Shown: positions 1-7,243, numbered from the stretch's first letter. The stretch is DNA of 14,496 bases from Alphaproteobacteria bacterium (GCA_013152615.1 JAADGA010000029.1:1-14496); one strand, 5' to 3'. Program-made: numbers and translations. Notes: generated from the sequence alone by a model not told the origin.

Positions 1-832
1 AGCCGCCAAGAATCAGCAGCACAATCATCGCCGCGATAATGCCTCTGGGGATATCGCGCGCCGGATCAGCGGCATCTTCTGCTGCCAGCGGTACCCCCTC
101 GACCGCGAGGAACAGCCACATGGCAAAGGGAATCGCCGCCCAGATGCCGACATAGCCTTCCGGCAGAAACCGGCTGGCACCGAGGGCCGTGGACGTCACC
201 GCAATATCCAGCAGATTGGCGCTGTCGAACTGCGGGATCATGGCGACAATGAAAACAATAATCGCGAGCAGGGCAAGGGCGGTGATCGCCAGCATGATTT
301 TCAGGGCTTCCCCCGCGCCCCATAAATGAATACCGACAAAAGCAATATAAAAAACCGCATAGACCGCCGGGCCGTTAATGCCCCATAATGACTCAACATA
401 CATACCGATAAAAATAACAATCGCCGCCGGGGCAATGGCATATTCCAGCAGGATTGCAGTGCCGGTAAGAAAGCCGCCCCACGGTCCCAGCGCCCGCCGG
501 GCAAAGGCATAGCCGCCGCCCGCGGTCGGAATTGACGATGACAACTCAGCCAGACCAAGCACCATCGACATATACATTACCGCCATCAATATGGTCGCGA
601 TCAGCATACCGCCGAACCCACCCTGGGCCAGACCGAAATTCCAGCCGGCAAAATCGCCCGAAATGACATAAGATACCCCAAGACCGGCCAGTAATATCCA
701 GCCTGCCGCACCTTTTTTGAGCTGACGTTTATCAAGATAATCACTGGAGACTTTCTCATATTCGACGAAGGTCGCGGCTGCCGACAGGTCAGGTTTTTTC
801 ACCGTCGCCGCCGGTGTTGGAACATCAGTCAT
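1..832 (-). CDS. eat: Ethanolamine permease-like APC transporter, N-terminal part (runs off left edge)
   Basis: Reading leftwards from ATG at 832-830 gives 277 uninterrupted codons to the window edge, so the C-terminal part, probably some 170 residues, is missing. After a hydrophilic head of about 40 residues come repeated hydrophobic helices. The first carries the helix-breaking stretch SGDFAGWNFGL, and a second region carries AELSSSIPTAGGGYAFARRA. This is the pattern of the ethanolamine permease branch of the amino acid/polyamine/organocation (APC) superfamily, inner-membrane proteins usually of 12 helices that import ethanolamine or a related amine. AGAGGG lies 9 nt upstream of the ATG and supports the start. 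No ethanolamine ammonia-lyase genes are visible here, so the substrate comes from sequence resemblance only; another small amine or amino acid is possible. The APC assignment is firm and the substrate is moderate. Confidence 0.8.
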   Translation of the reverse strand, partial: MTDVPTPAATVKKPDLSAAATFVEYEKVSSDYLDKRQLKKGAAGWILLAGLGVSYVISGDFAGWNFGLAQGGFGGMLIATILMAVMYMSMVLGLAELSSSIPTAGGGYAFARRALGPWGGFLTGTAILLEYAIAPAAIVIFIGMYVESLWGINGPAVYAVFYIAFVGIHLWGAGEALKIMLAITALALLAIIVFIVAMIPQFDSANLLDIAVTSTALGASRFLPEGYVGIWAAIPFAMWLFLAVEGVPLAAEDAADPARDIPRGIIAAMIVLLILGG

Positions 833-1086
833 AAGAAATCACCCTCTTGTTACCCTTAAGCTATATTTTTTTCAGCATGTGCTCCCAACGCGGTCCGTTT
901 TTACCGTATGATCATCCCTCAAAAATAGCAATTAAATTGGCGCTGGACGGCGATAATTTTTACAGGTGACGGTACCGGCACAATATGCGACCCAATGATA
1001 ACCGGGAAACATGACAGTTTATTGATTGTTGTGAATTATATTTTGAAAAAGACAGATTCCACCCAAAGCCCGCGATGAGCATGGAG
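833..1086. other. Intergenic region between the permease and tRNA-Ala
   Basis: These 254 nt hold no convincing gene. On the minus strand there is a perfect TATAAT hexamer at 1040-1035, which could be the -10 box of a permease promoter, but no good -35 hexamer lies 16-18 nt upstream. The permease ribosome-binding site (AGAGGG, 847-842) is at the left end. I see no clear intrinsic terminator downstream of the tRNA. Confidence 0.4.
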
Positions 1087-1162
1087 TGGTGGAGCTATGC
1101 GGGTTCGAACCGCAGACCTCTTCGCTGCCAGCGAAGCGCTCTACCAACTGAGCTATAGCCCC
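1087..1162 (-). tRNA. tRNA-Ala (anticodon GGC)
   Basis: The minus strand folds as a complete 76-nt cloverleaf. The acceptor stem GGGGCTA pairs with TAGCTCC (one G-U pair), followed by A73 and an encoded CCA. The anticodon stem CTTCG/CGAAG encloses the loop CTGGCAG, whose central triplet GGC reads alanine GCC/GCU codons. The T-arm carries GGTTCGAACCC. It lies 64 nt downstream of the FYDLN gene on the same strand and may be processed from its transcript, although a separate promoter is possible. Confidence 0.97.
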
Positions 1163-1226
1163 TTCTCACTGTACCGGGCCTGAATTTATTCATCCCGGCG
1201 CGATTTATCAAGCGGAAAGATAAAAA

Positions 1227-1550
1227 TTATTCGTCAGGATTCTTCGGCGATGGCTTGACAATCGCATCGGCAACATTGGTGCCGTCATCATCGCTGAGGA
1301 CAACCGTATTGTCATCCGCCTCGACTTCAATATCATCACCAGAATTATCCTCTAGCAGGGCTTCTTCGGTATCATCTGCCTTGTCTACGGGCAACAATTC
1401 CATCGGCGTCATTTTGCTTTTCAGAATGACTTCCGGCTTGAACTTTTTCTCGCAACTGATGCAGACAATCGGATCGTCATTACCCAGATCGTAAAAGCGC
1501 GTGCCGCACTTCGGGCACTGGCGTTTGGTCCCCCATTCAGGATTGGCCAC
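1227..1550 (-). CDS. FYDLN-type zinc-ribbon protein (TIGR02300 family)
   Basis: A protein of 107 residues of unknown function, in a family found mainly in Alphaproteobacteria. The N-terminal half is a compact zinc ribbon with two CxxC knuckles, Cys12/Cys15 and Cys30/Cys33, around the family signature RFYDLGNDDPIVC. The C-terminal half, from about residue 58, is strongly acidic and low in complexity, typical of the family and probably disordered. The start is GTG at 1550-1548, supported by AAGGAG with a 7-nt spacer. Metal binding follows from the four cysteines; the biological role is not known and I infer none. The gene is divergent from aroA. Confidence 0.92.
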   Translation of the reverse strand: MANPEWGTKRQCPKCGTRFYDLGNDDPIVCISCEKKFKPEVILKSKMTPMELLPVDKADDTEEALLEDNSGDDIEVEADDNTVVLSDDDGTNVADAIVKPSPKNPDE

Positions 1551-1739
1551 CGTAATTCTCCTTAAACCCTATCGATAAACTTTGAAAGGCAATCGTTTGC
1601 CACGGAATAAGCCTGCTGTCAAAGCTTATTCGCAGTTCAGGATTTTTTATCTGATAAATCCACATATTTGCTAGGTACTGGCGGTTAAATTATGTTATCT
1701 GGAACCAGATTTTGACATTAATAACCTGAAATCCTGCCG
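1551..1739. promoter_or_regulatory. Divergent intergenic region with candidate promoters for aroA and the FYDLN gene
   Basis: These 189 nt separate two divergent genes and must carry promoters in both directions. For aroA, TTGCTA (1668-1673) and TATGTT (1691-1696) are 17 nt apart, a plausible sigma-70 pair. Just downstream is a perfect inverted repeat ATCTGG-AA-CCAGAT (1697-1710), placed where an operator would act. For the leftward gene there is a perfect TTGACA on the minus strand at 1622-1617, but its -10 partner is poor. All are predictions by eye. Confidence 0.35.
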
Positions 1740-3062
1740 ATGACTCACCTGATGTCCACAAAAGCCCGGCCTCTTCTGGGAGAAGTAACCGTCCCCGGTG
1801 ACAAATCTATTTCTCACCGGGCGCTGATTATGGCGACAATGGCCATCGGACAGAGCCGGATTTCCGGCCTGCTCGAGGGCGAGGATGTCATCAATACCGC
1901 CCGGGCGATGAGCGCAATGGGCGCGGATATTTCTCACGCAGCAAATGGCGACTGGCTGGTCCACGGCGTTGGTGTCGGCGGATTATGCCAGCCCGAAACA
2001 GCCCTCGACATGGGCAACAGCGGCACCGGTGCCCGGCTGATTATCGGGCTGGTATCGACCTCGCCCATGAATACGACCTTTATCGGTGACCGCTCGCTGT
2101 CATCGCGGCCAATGAGGCGGGTAACCGAACCCCTGACAAAATTCGGTGCGGAATTTCACGGGGCCGACGACATGACCCTGCCGCTGACGGTATCCGGCAT
2201 TGTTGATCCGTGCCCGATTGACTATCAGGTTCCGGTCGCGTCCGCACAGGTAAAGTCAGCGATTTTGCTGGCGGCACTCAATACCCCCGGCAAGACCACG
2301 GTCATTGAGACCACCCCGACCCGTGATCATACCGAACGCCTGTTCCGGCATTTCGAGGTTCCGATAGAAATCACCGCCCGGCAAGGGGCCACCGCAATCA
2401 CCGTCACCGGCCATCCCGAACTGGTTGCCCATGACATGACCATCCCCGCCGACCCGTCTTCGGCGGCCTTCCCGGTGATTGCCGCCATCATCACCCCCGG
2501 GTCTGATATCACCCTCAAAAATATCGGCATCAATCCGGCCCGAACCGGGCTCTATTCCACGCTGAAGGACATGGGGGCGGATATCCATTTTATCAATCAA
2601 CGGCTGGAATGCGGTGAGGCGGTCGCTGATATCCGGGTCAAACACGGCCCGCTCAGGGGGATCACCGTACCCGAAGACCGGGCCGCGTCAATGATTGATG
2701 AATATCCGGTACTTGCCGTTGCCGCAAGTTTCGCCGACGGCGACAGCGTGATGCGCGGCATCGGTGAACTCCTGGTCAAGGAAAGTGACCGCATTGCGGC
2801 CATGGTCGCCGGGCTTCGGGCCTGCGGTGTCTTGGTCAGCGAGCATGACGACGGCATGACCATCACCGGCCAGACCACGGTTACCGGCGGCGCTAAAATC
2901 ACACCCAGCCTTGATCACCGCATTGCGATGTCATTCCTTATCCTTGGCATGGCCACCGACCGGCCGGTTGAAATCGACGATGGCCGGGTTATCGAAACCA
3001 GCTTTCCCGGTTTTACCACCCTGATGAACGAGCTTGGTGCCAAAATAGGAGCAAACGCCTAA
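1740..3062 (+). CDS. aroA: 3-phosphoshikimate 1-carboxyvinyltransferase (EPSP synthase)
   Basis: Sixth step of the shikimate pathway: transfers the enolpyruvyl group of PEP to shikimate-3-phosphate, feeding chorismate and so the tryptophan genes downstream. At 440 residues it has normal length. Visible motifs are PGDKSISHRA (residues 19-28), GNSGTGAR (92-99), SRPM (122-125), SAQVK (168-172), RDHTE (195-199), the active-site MIDEYP segment and KESDR. GDKS, SAQVK and RxHxE are the signature of class II EPSP synthases, which differ from the E. coli class I type. The position equivalent to CP4 Ala100 is Gly95. No strong Shine-Dalgarno precedes ATG 1740; ATG 1752 (Met5) is an alternative start. 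The stop TAA overlaps the cmk ATG by one base, implying translational coupling. Confidence 0.96.
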   Translation: MTHLMSTKARPLLGEVTVPGDKSISHRALIMATMAIGQSRISGLLEGEDVINTARAMSAMGADISHAANGDWLVHGVGVGGLCQPETALDMGNSGTGARLIIGLVSTSPMNTTFIGDRSLSSRPMRRVTEPLTKFGAEFHGADDMTLPLTVSGIVDPCPIDYQVPVASAQVKSAILLAALNTPGKTTVIETTPTRDHTERLFRHFEVPIEITARQGATAITVTGHPELVAHDMTIPADPSSAAFPVIAAIITPGSDITLKNIGINPARTGLYSTLKDMGADIHFINQRLECGEAVADIRVKHGPLRGITVPEDRAASMIDEYPVLAVAASFADGDSVMRGIGELLVKESDRIAAMVAGLRACGVLVSEHDDGMTITGQTTVTGGAKITPSLDHRIAMSFLILGMATDRPVEIDDGRVIETSFPGFTTLMNELGAKIGANA

Positions 3063-3712
3063 TGACTGTTATCATTGCCATAGATGGCCCCGCCGCCTCG
3101 GGCAAAGGCACATTGGCCCGCCGTCTGGCCCGGCATTTTGACTATGCCTGTCTTGATACCGGCGCTCTGTACCGGGCGGTCGCGCTGATGGTGCTGCGTG
3201 CGGGCGGCGATGTCAAAAATGAACAGGAGGCGCTGAAGGCGGCACGAAAGCTCAGCCAGAATGACCTCAATGATCCGGCAATCAAGAACGAATCGACCGG
3301 AGAAGCCGCGTCGATAATTGCCGCCTTGCCGGCAGTCCGTGATGCCCTGCTCGACTTTCAACGCGATTTTGCCCACAAACCACCGGGAAACAAGGCCGGG
3401 GCCATTCTGGACGGCCGCGACATCGGCACCGTCGTCTGCCCGGATGCCGACATAAAATTATTCATTACCGCAACGGCGGAAACCCGGGCAAAACGGCGCT
3501 TTCTGGAACAATTCGGCACCACGGGCAGTGCCGGAGACTTCGCCAATATTCTCGATCAGATAACCAGGCGCGACCAGCGTGACAGCAGCCGCGATGTCGC
3601 CCCGCTGAAGGCGGCGGCAAACGCCTGCTTGCTAGACACAACGAATTCGGATATAGAGGCCGTGTTTGAGACGGCATTGGCGCTGATTTCAAATAATTTG
3701 AGGACAAGTTAA
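3062..3712 (+). CDS. cmk: Cytidylate kinase
   Basis: Phosphorylates CMP and dCMP with ATP, a cytosolic nucleotide-salvage step. The 216 residues match the bacterial monomeric family. The P-loop is GPAASGKGT (residues 9-17), followed by DTGALYRAVAL of the nucleotide-monophosphate-binding region, and the centre has LDGRDIGTVVCPDADIKLF, typical of Cmk. Arginine-rich lid residues (TRRDQRD) follow. The ATG shares its A with the aroA stop codon, and AGGAG lies about 10 nt upstream inside aroA. The aroA-cmk-rpsA order is widely conserved in proteobacteria. Nothing is missing or broken. Confidence 0.96.
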   Translation: MTVIIAIDGPAASGKGTLARRLARHFDYACLDTGALYRAVALMVLRAGGDVKNEQEALKAARKLSQNDLNDPAIKNESTGEAASIIAALPAVRDALLDFQRDFAHKPPGNKAGAILDGRDIGTVVCPDADIKLFITATAETRAKRRFLEQFGTTGSAGDFANILDQITRRDQRDSSRDVAPLKAAANACLLDTTNSDIEAVFETALALISNNLRTS

Positions 3713-3730
3713 CTGACTCTGGTGGAGATC

Positions 3731-3805
3731 ATGAGAGGCAGGGCTTTTGTTTGTTTGACTTTAACCGCAAGACCGCCGGAGACAACCGGCCGGCCTGATA
3801 AATGA
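3731..3805 (+). other. Candidate 24-codon leader reading frame upstream of rpsA
   Basis: Within the 119-nt cmk-rpsA gap an ATG at 3731 opens 24 codons ending in TGA at 3803-3805. GGAG lies only 3 nt before the ATG, closer than usual. The peptide starts MRGRAFVCLTLTARPP and resembles nothing I recognise. Its last third overlaps the leader hairpin. It may be chance; a translated leader that affects S1 synthesis is only a possibility. Confidence 0.2.
3773..3793 (+). promoter_or_regulatory. rpsA: GC-rich hairpin in the rpsA leader
   Basis: GCCGG (3775-3779) pairs with CCGGC (3786-3790) across a 6-nt AGACAA loop. Two further C-G pairs form if C3791 is bulged. It ends 38 nt before the rpsA start. 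In E. coli, S1 represses its own mRNA through leader hairpins, so a structured leader is expected, but equivalence is inferred. No T-run follows, so it is not a terminator. Confidence 0.35.
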
Positions 3806-3831
3806 TATGATATTGAAAGAGAATTTTTTAC

Positions 3832-5535
3832 ATGATACCTGAAACCCAAGCCCCAACCACCGAAGATTTTGCCGCCATGCTCGACGAAGTTTTCGGCACT
3901 GACGAAAGATTTGACGGTAAAGTCGTTACCGGAACCATCATTGCCCTCGATAAAGAGGCCGCGACCATTGACATTGGCCTCAAAGCCGAAGGCCGGGTGC
4001 TGTTAAAAGAATTTGCCGGTCCGGGACAGGATGCCGAACTGGCCATCGGCGACAAAGTCGATATTTTTGTCGAACGCATTGAAAATGCCACCGGCGAAGC
4101 AATCCTCAGTCGCGAAAAAGCCCGCCGGGAAGAATCCTGGACCATACTGGAAAAATCCTACGAAGCCGAAGAACGGGTCGATGGCGTCATCTTTGGCCGG
4201 GTAAAGGGCGGCTTTACCGTTGACCTCAACGGGGCCGTGGCCTTCCTGCCCGGCTCACAGGTTGATGTGCGCCCGGTTCGCGATGTCACCCCGCTGATGA
4301 ATATCACCCAGCCGTTCCAGATTTTGAAAATGGATCGCAAACGCGGCAATATCGTTGTTTCCCGCCGTGCTATTCTCGAAGAAACCCGGGCGGAACAGCG
4401 GGCCGAACTGATCACCACCCTGGCCGACGGTCAGGTGGTTGAGGGTATCGTCAAGAATATCACCGATTACGGTGCCTTTGTTGATCTTGGCGGCATTGAC
4501 GGTCTGCTCCATGTGACCGACATTTCGTGGAAGCGCATCAATCATCCATCCGAAGTTCTCAGCATCGGCGATACCATCAATGTCCAGATCATTCGCCTCA
4601 ACCCTGAAACCCAGCGGATCTCGCTGGGCATGAAACAGTTGCAGGAAGACCCGTGGGCGTCAGTCGAGCAGAAATTCCCGCTGGGTACCAAGCTCAAGGG
4701 CCGGATTACCAATATTACCGATTACGGTGCTTTTGTTGAGCTGGAAGAAGGCATTGAGGGACTGGTTCATGTTTCCGAAATGAGCTGGGTCAAGAAAAAT
4801 GTCCATCCGGGCAAGATTGTTTCCACCAGTCAGGAAGTCGAGATCATGGTTCTGGAAATCGATCCGGAAAAACGCCGGATCAGCCTTGGCCTGAAACAAT
4901 GTCTTGATAATCCGTGGGAATCTTTTGCCGACAACTTCCCCATTGGCTCCGAGATTGAGGGTGAAATCAAGAATATCACTGAATTCGGCATGTTTATCGG
5001 CCTTGCTGACGGCGAAGTTGACGGCATGGTTCACCTGTCTGACCTTGATTGGAACCGATCCGGTGAGGACGCTCATTACAAAAAAGGCAGCCGGACCAAA
5101 GCGGTTATCCTTGATATTGATATTGAAAAGGAACGGGTTTCCCTCGGCATCAAGCAACTGACAGCTGATCCGATCAGCCGGGTCAAGGGCCTGAGAAAAG
5201 GCGGAACGGTTACCTGTACTGTCACCAAGGTCACCGAAAACGGTCTTGAAGTCTCGCTTGGCGACGGCGATCAGCCGATGGATGCCTTCATCCGCCGCTC
5301 TGACCTCAGCCGCGACCGTTCAGAACAACGGCCCGAACGTTTCTGTGCCGGTGACAAGGTTGACGCCATGGTGACCAACTTTGACAAGAAAAGCCGCAAA
5401 ATAGGCCTGAGTATCAAAACCCTTGAAATCACGGAAGAAAAGGAAGCGGTCAAACAATATGGCTCTTCTGACAGTGGCGCGAGCCTCGGCGATATTCTCG
5501 GGGCGGCTCTGGCAGCCAGTAAAGAAGAGAAATAA
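3832..5535 (+). CDS. rpsA: 30S ribosomal protein S1
   Basis: Binds mRNA on the small ribosomal subunit and helps initiate translation of messages with weak or structured start regions. The 567 residues hold six S1 (OB-fold) repeats at about 30-95, 114-180, 201-269, 286-355, 373-442 and 457-530. Repeats 3 and 4 are the most canonical, each with ITDYGAFV and LLHV or LVHV. The first two are divergent, as expected for the domains that dock on the ribosome through S2. The C-terminal tail ends in a lysine/glutamate-rich stretch. AAAGAG precedes the start at a longish spacing, common for rpsA, which is autoregulated. A strong intrinsic terminator follows. Confidence 0.98.
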   Translation: MIPETQAPTTEDFAAMLDEVFGTDERFDGKVVTGTIIALDKEAATIDIGLKAEGRVLLKEFAGPGQDAELAIGDKVDIFVERIENATGEAILSREKARREESWTILEKSYEAEERVDGVIFGRVKGGFTVDLNGAVAFLPGSQVDVRPVRDVTPLMNITQPFQILKMDRKRGNIVVSRRAILEETRAEQRAELITTLADGQVVEGIVKNITDYGAFVDLGGIDGLLHVTDISWKRINHPSEVLSIGDTINVQIIRLNPETQRISLGMKQLQEDPWASVEQKFPLGTKLKGRITNITDYGAFVELEEGIEGLVHVSEMSWVKKNVHPGKIVSTSQEVEIMVLEIDPEKRRISLGLKQCLDNPWESFADNFPIGSEIEGEIKNITEFGMFIGLADGEVDGMVHLSDLDWNRSGEDAHYKKGSRTKAVILDIDIEKERVSLGIKQLTADPISRVKGLRKGGTVTCTVTKVTENGLEVSLGDGDQPMDAFIRRSDLSRDRSEQRPERFCAGDKVDAMVTNFDKKSRKIGLSIKTLEITEEKEAVKQYGSSDSGASLGDILGAALAASKEEK

Positions 5536-5559
5536 ACCGGACATTCCCGGATTAAACTT

Positions 5560-5588
5560 CGGAGACGGTTCATAATTTTCCGTCTCCG
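5560..5588 (+). repeat. Hairpin immediately after rpsA, upstream of the terminator
   Basis: CGGAGACGG (5560-5568) pairs perfectly over 9 bp with CCGTCTCCG (5580-5588), leaving an 11-nt AT-rich loop. It starts 24 nt after the rpsA stop and lacks a following T-run, so alone it is not an intrinsic terminator. It stands 14 nt before the terminator hairpin. A role as 3'-end protection for the rpsA mRNA is an inference. Confidence 0.6.
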
Positions 5589-5602
5589 GGGTAAGCTTTT
5601 AC

Positions 5603-5632
5603 AAGCCCGTCTGGTTGTTCAGGCGGGCTTTT
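5603..5632 (+). terminator. Rho-independent terminator of rpsA
   Basis: AAGCCCGTCTG (5603-5613) pairs with CAGGCGGGCTT (5620-5630) as an 11-bp stem with one G-T pair and a GTTGTT loop. The 3' arm runs into TTTT (5629-5632). This is a classic intrinsic terminator and separates rpsA from ihfB. Confidence 0.85.
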
Positions 5633-5782
5633 CCGGTTAAATCACGTCATATTTATAACTTTACCGGCCATTATCGTAAAAAAGGCCTTTTTTTTAGGGG
5701 GTTAACCTTGACGACACAAAAAGTCTCTGGCACCCTGTGCATATTTAACGCACCAGCAATATTCAATTAGAGGGAAAAACCA
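5633..5782. promoter_or_regulatory. ihfB upstream region with an A6-GGCC-T8 tract
   Basis: No gene here. At 5678-5693 lies a perfect 16-bp palindrome, six A, GGCC, six T, with the T-run continuing to 5695. Such phased A/T tracts usually bend DNA. A short GGCC...GGCC stem followed by eight T could instead act as a weak second terminator. A TTGACG hexamer at 5708-5713 resembles a -35 box, but no matching -10 lies 16-18 nt away. The ihfB ribosome-binding site AGAGGG sits 9 nt before its ATG. Confidence 0.35.
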
Positions 5783-6064
5783 ATGATAAAGTCAGAGTTG
5801 ATTGCACGCCTGGTCGAGGCCAATCCCCATCTTTATCAACGTGACGTTGAGCGAATCGTCAACACCATCTTTGAGGAAATTACCAATACACTTGCCGACG
5901 GCAACCGGGTCGAACTCCGGGGATTCGGTGCCTTTTCAGTAAAACACCGGCCAAAGCGCATTGGTCGCAACCCGCGCACCGGAGAAAAGGTCAATGTCCC
6001 GGAGAAATATGTCCCCTATTTCAAAACAGGCAAGGACCTGCGGGAACGGCTCAACGCCAAATAA
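5783..6064 (+). CDS. ihfB: Integration host factor subunit beta
   Basis: One half of the IHF heterodimer, a nucleoid protein that bends DNA sharply at specific sites and assists transcription, recombination and replication. The 93 residues match the DNABII family. N-terminal dimerisation helices lead to [11 protein letters not shown] (43-53) and the DNA-binding arm RIGRNPRTG (59-67), where Pro64 is the intercalating proline. The C-terminus [13 protein letters not shown] is typical of the beta rather than alpha subunit or HU, and so is the neighbourhood (rpsA upstream, lapA downstream). AGAGGG precedes the ATG by 9 nt. It is probably co-transcribed with lapA, whose start is 39 nt downstream. 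Confidence 0.96.
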   Translation: MIKSELIARLVEANPHLYQRDVERIVNTIFEEITNTLADGNRVELRGFGAFSVKHRPKRIGRNPRTGEKVNVPEKYVPYFKTGKDLRERLNAK

Positions 6065-6103
6065 CAGATTTCTTACTCTCTGATTTTGCAGGATTCGGTA
6101 ATT

Positions 6104-6391
6104 ATGCGGCTGGTTTATCTTGTGGCCTTTGTTGTTTTTACAATTTTTTGCATCGTGGTTGCGGTCGCAAACCGAACGGTGGTTGCCTTCAGCTTTCACC
6201 CGCTGCCCTTCGTTATTGATCTGCCGCTGTATCTGGTGCTTTTTGCCGGAATTTTCATTGGCCTTGGGGCCGGTGTGGTGGCCGGGGTCGCGAAATCCCT
6301 GAAACACGCCCGGCATACCCGTGAACAAACCAGAAAAATCCGCGATCTGGAAAATCAGCTCAAGGCCTCAGTTCCCCCTGAAGTTCTATGA
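6104..6391 (+). CDS. lapA: LapA-domain (DUF1049) small inner-membrane protein
   Basis: A small membrane protein of 95 residues with two hydrophobic helices (about 3-23 and 40-63) separated by a short loop, then a charged C-terminal segment (about 65-90) likely to form a cytoplasmic coiled coil. This is the LapA layout. In E. coli LapA works with LapB in lipopolysaccharide assembly and control of LpxC turnover; the same role is inferred here. No lapB is adjacent, so the partner is not visible. I chose ATG 6104, preceded by AGGA at 10 nt, over an in-frame TTG at 6086 with no ribosome-binding site. Location directly after ihfB is common in proteobacteria. Confidence 0.88.
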   Translation: MRLVYLVAFVVFTIFCIVVAVANRTVVAFSFHPLPFVIDLPLYLVLFAGIFIGLGAGVVAGVAKSLKHARHTREQTRKIRDLENQLKASVPPEVL

Positions 6392-6393
6392 AG

Positions 6394-6454
6394 TAATTTG
6401 ATAAAGTAATTCCGTAAAATAATTCCATAAAAACATAAAAACAATTCCATAAAA
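6394..6454 (+). repeat. 13-bp AT-rich tandem repeats between lapA and pyrF
   Basis: Three head-to-tail 13-bp units lie at 6394-6406 (TAATTTGATAAAG), 6407-6419 (TAATTCCGTAAAA) and 6420-6432 (TAATTCCATAAAA). A 9-nt shortened unit follows at 6433-6441, then a fourth full unit at 6442-6454 (CAATTCCATAAAA). The array ends 57 nt before the pyrF start. It makes up most of the 120-nt gap and probably lies in or next to the pyrF promoter or leader. Its function is unknown. Confidence 0.75.
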
Positions 6455-6511
6455 CTCTTGTCATTATGGCCGGTTCATGAGAAAAAACAGCCTGACAATG
6501 AGGATACCCCA

Positions 6512-7243
6512 ATGAATAGCCATCCCCGCTCAAAGCGCATTCTATGTGCGCTGGACACGACTGACCCTCATGCGGCCTTTGGACTGGCCGCAAAGCTCGG
6601 CAAGCATATCGGCGGGGTGAAACTCGGTCTGGAATTTTTCGGGGCAAACGGGCCTGCCGGATTTTCCCATGTGGCTAAATCCGGGATGCCGATCTTCCTT
6701 GATCTGAAACTGCATGATATTCCCCATACTGTCGCCCGGACCATCCATGCGCTAATGCCGCTAAAGCCGCTTATTATCACTATTCACAGCGCTGGTGGCC
6801 CGGCAATGATGGCCGCCGCCGCCGAGGCCGCGACCATTGCCGCCCAAAACATCAACTGCCAGAAGCCGCTGATCGTCGGGGTGACGATCCTGACCAGCAT
6901 GGACGAAAGCGACCTCGAGGCGGTCGGCCTGTCAACGCCGCTGGAACCCCAGGTGGTGCGGATGGCACGGCTGGCACAGCAAAGCGGCCTTGACGGCGTG
7001 GTGTGTTCGCCGTCCGAGATCACCGCAATCCGCAAGGCCTGTGGCCGTGATTTCACACTGGTGGTGCCGGGGATCAGACCCGCAGGCAGTTCGGCCGATG
7101 ATCAGAAACGGGTGATGACACCGGCACAGGCCATAGCTCTCGGGGCCGATTATCTGGTGATCGGGCGACCAATAACCACGGCAGACGATCCGGTAAAGGC
7201 CGCAGCAGATATTGCCACGGAAATAATCAGCTCATGTCAATAG
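6512..7243 (+). CDS. pyrF: Orotidine 5'-phosphate decarboxylase
   Basis: Last step of de novo UMP synthesis: decarboxylates OMP in the cytosol. The 243 residues form the expected TIM barrel. The catalytic signature DLKLHD is at residues 64-69 (Asp64, Lys66, Asp69), with CALDTTD near the N-terminus and the phosphate-binding segments VVPGIRP and LVIGRPIT near the C-terminus. I chose ATG 6512, preceded by GAGGA at a good distance, over an upstream in-frame TTG at 6458 that lacks a ribosome-binding site and lies where the family has no sequence. The 3' end overlaps trpF by 10 nt, implying coupled translation of pyrimidine and tryptophan genes. Confidence 0.96.
   Translation: MNSHPRSKRILCALDTTDPHAAFGLAAKLGKHIGGVKLGLEFFGANGPAGFSHVAKSGMPIFLDLKLHDIPHTVARTIHALMPLKPLIITIHSAGGPAMMAAAAEAATIAAQNINCQKPLIVGVTILTSMDESDLEAVGLSTPLEPQVVRMARLAQQSGLDGVVCSPSEITAIRKACGRDFTLVVPGIRPAGSSADDQKRVMTPAQAIALGADYLVIGRPITTADDPVKAAADIATEIISSCQ

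Noticed and set aside
3803..3811. Extended -10 (TGATATGAT) as rpsA promoter
   Set aside because: Transcription would start inside the ribosome-binding site, about 14 nt before the ATG, and there is no -35. It is unlikely as the main promoter.
4660..5157. 165-codon minus-strand frame opposite rpsA
   Set aside because: It is an antisense shadow of the repetitive S1 domains, without a ribosome-binding site or recognisable motifs.
5708..5736. TTGACG as -35 box for ihfB
   Set aside because: The hexamer 16-18 nt downstream bears no resemblance to a -10 box, so I do not call a promoter.
6394..6454. CRISPR array
   Set aside because: The units are 13 bp, directly adjacent and without unique spacers, and there are no cas genes.
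6392..6511. Tryptophan attenuator or pyrimidine leader before pyrF
   Set aside because: There is no leader peptide with Trp codons and no terminator/antiterminator pair; the gap is mostly the 13-bp repeats.
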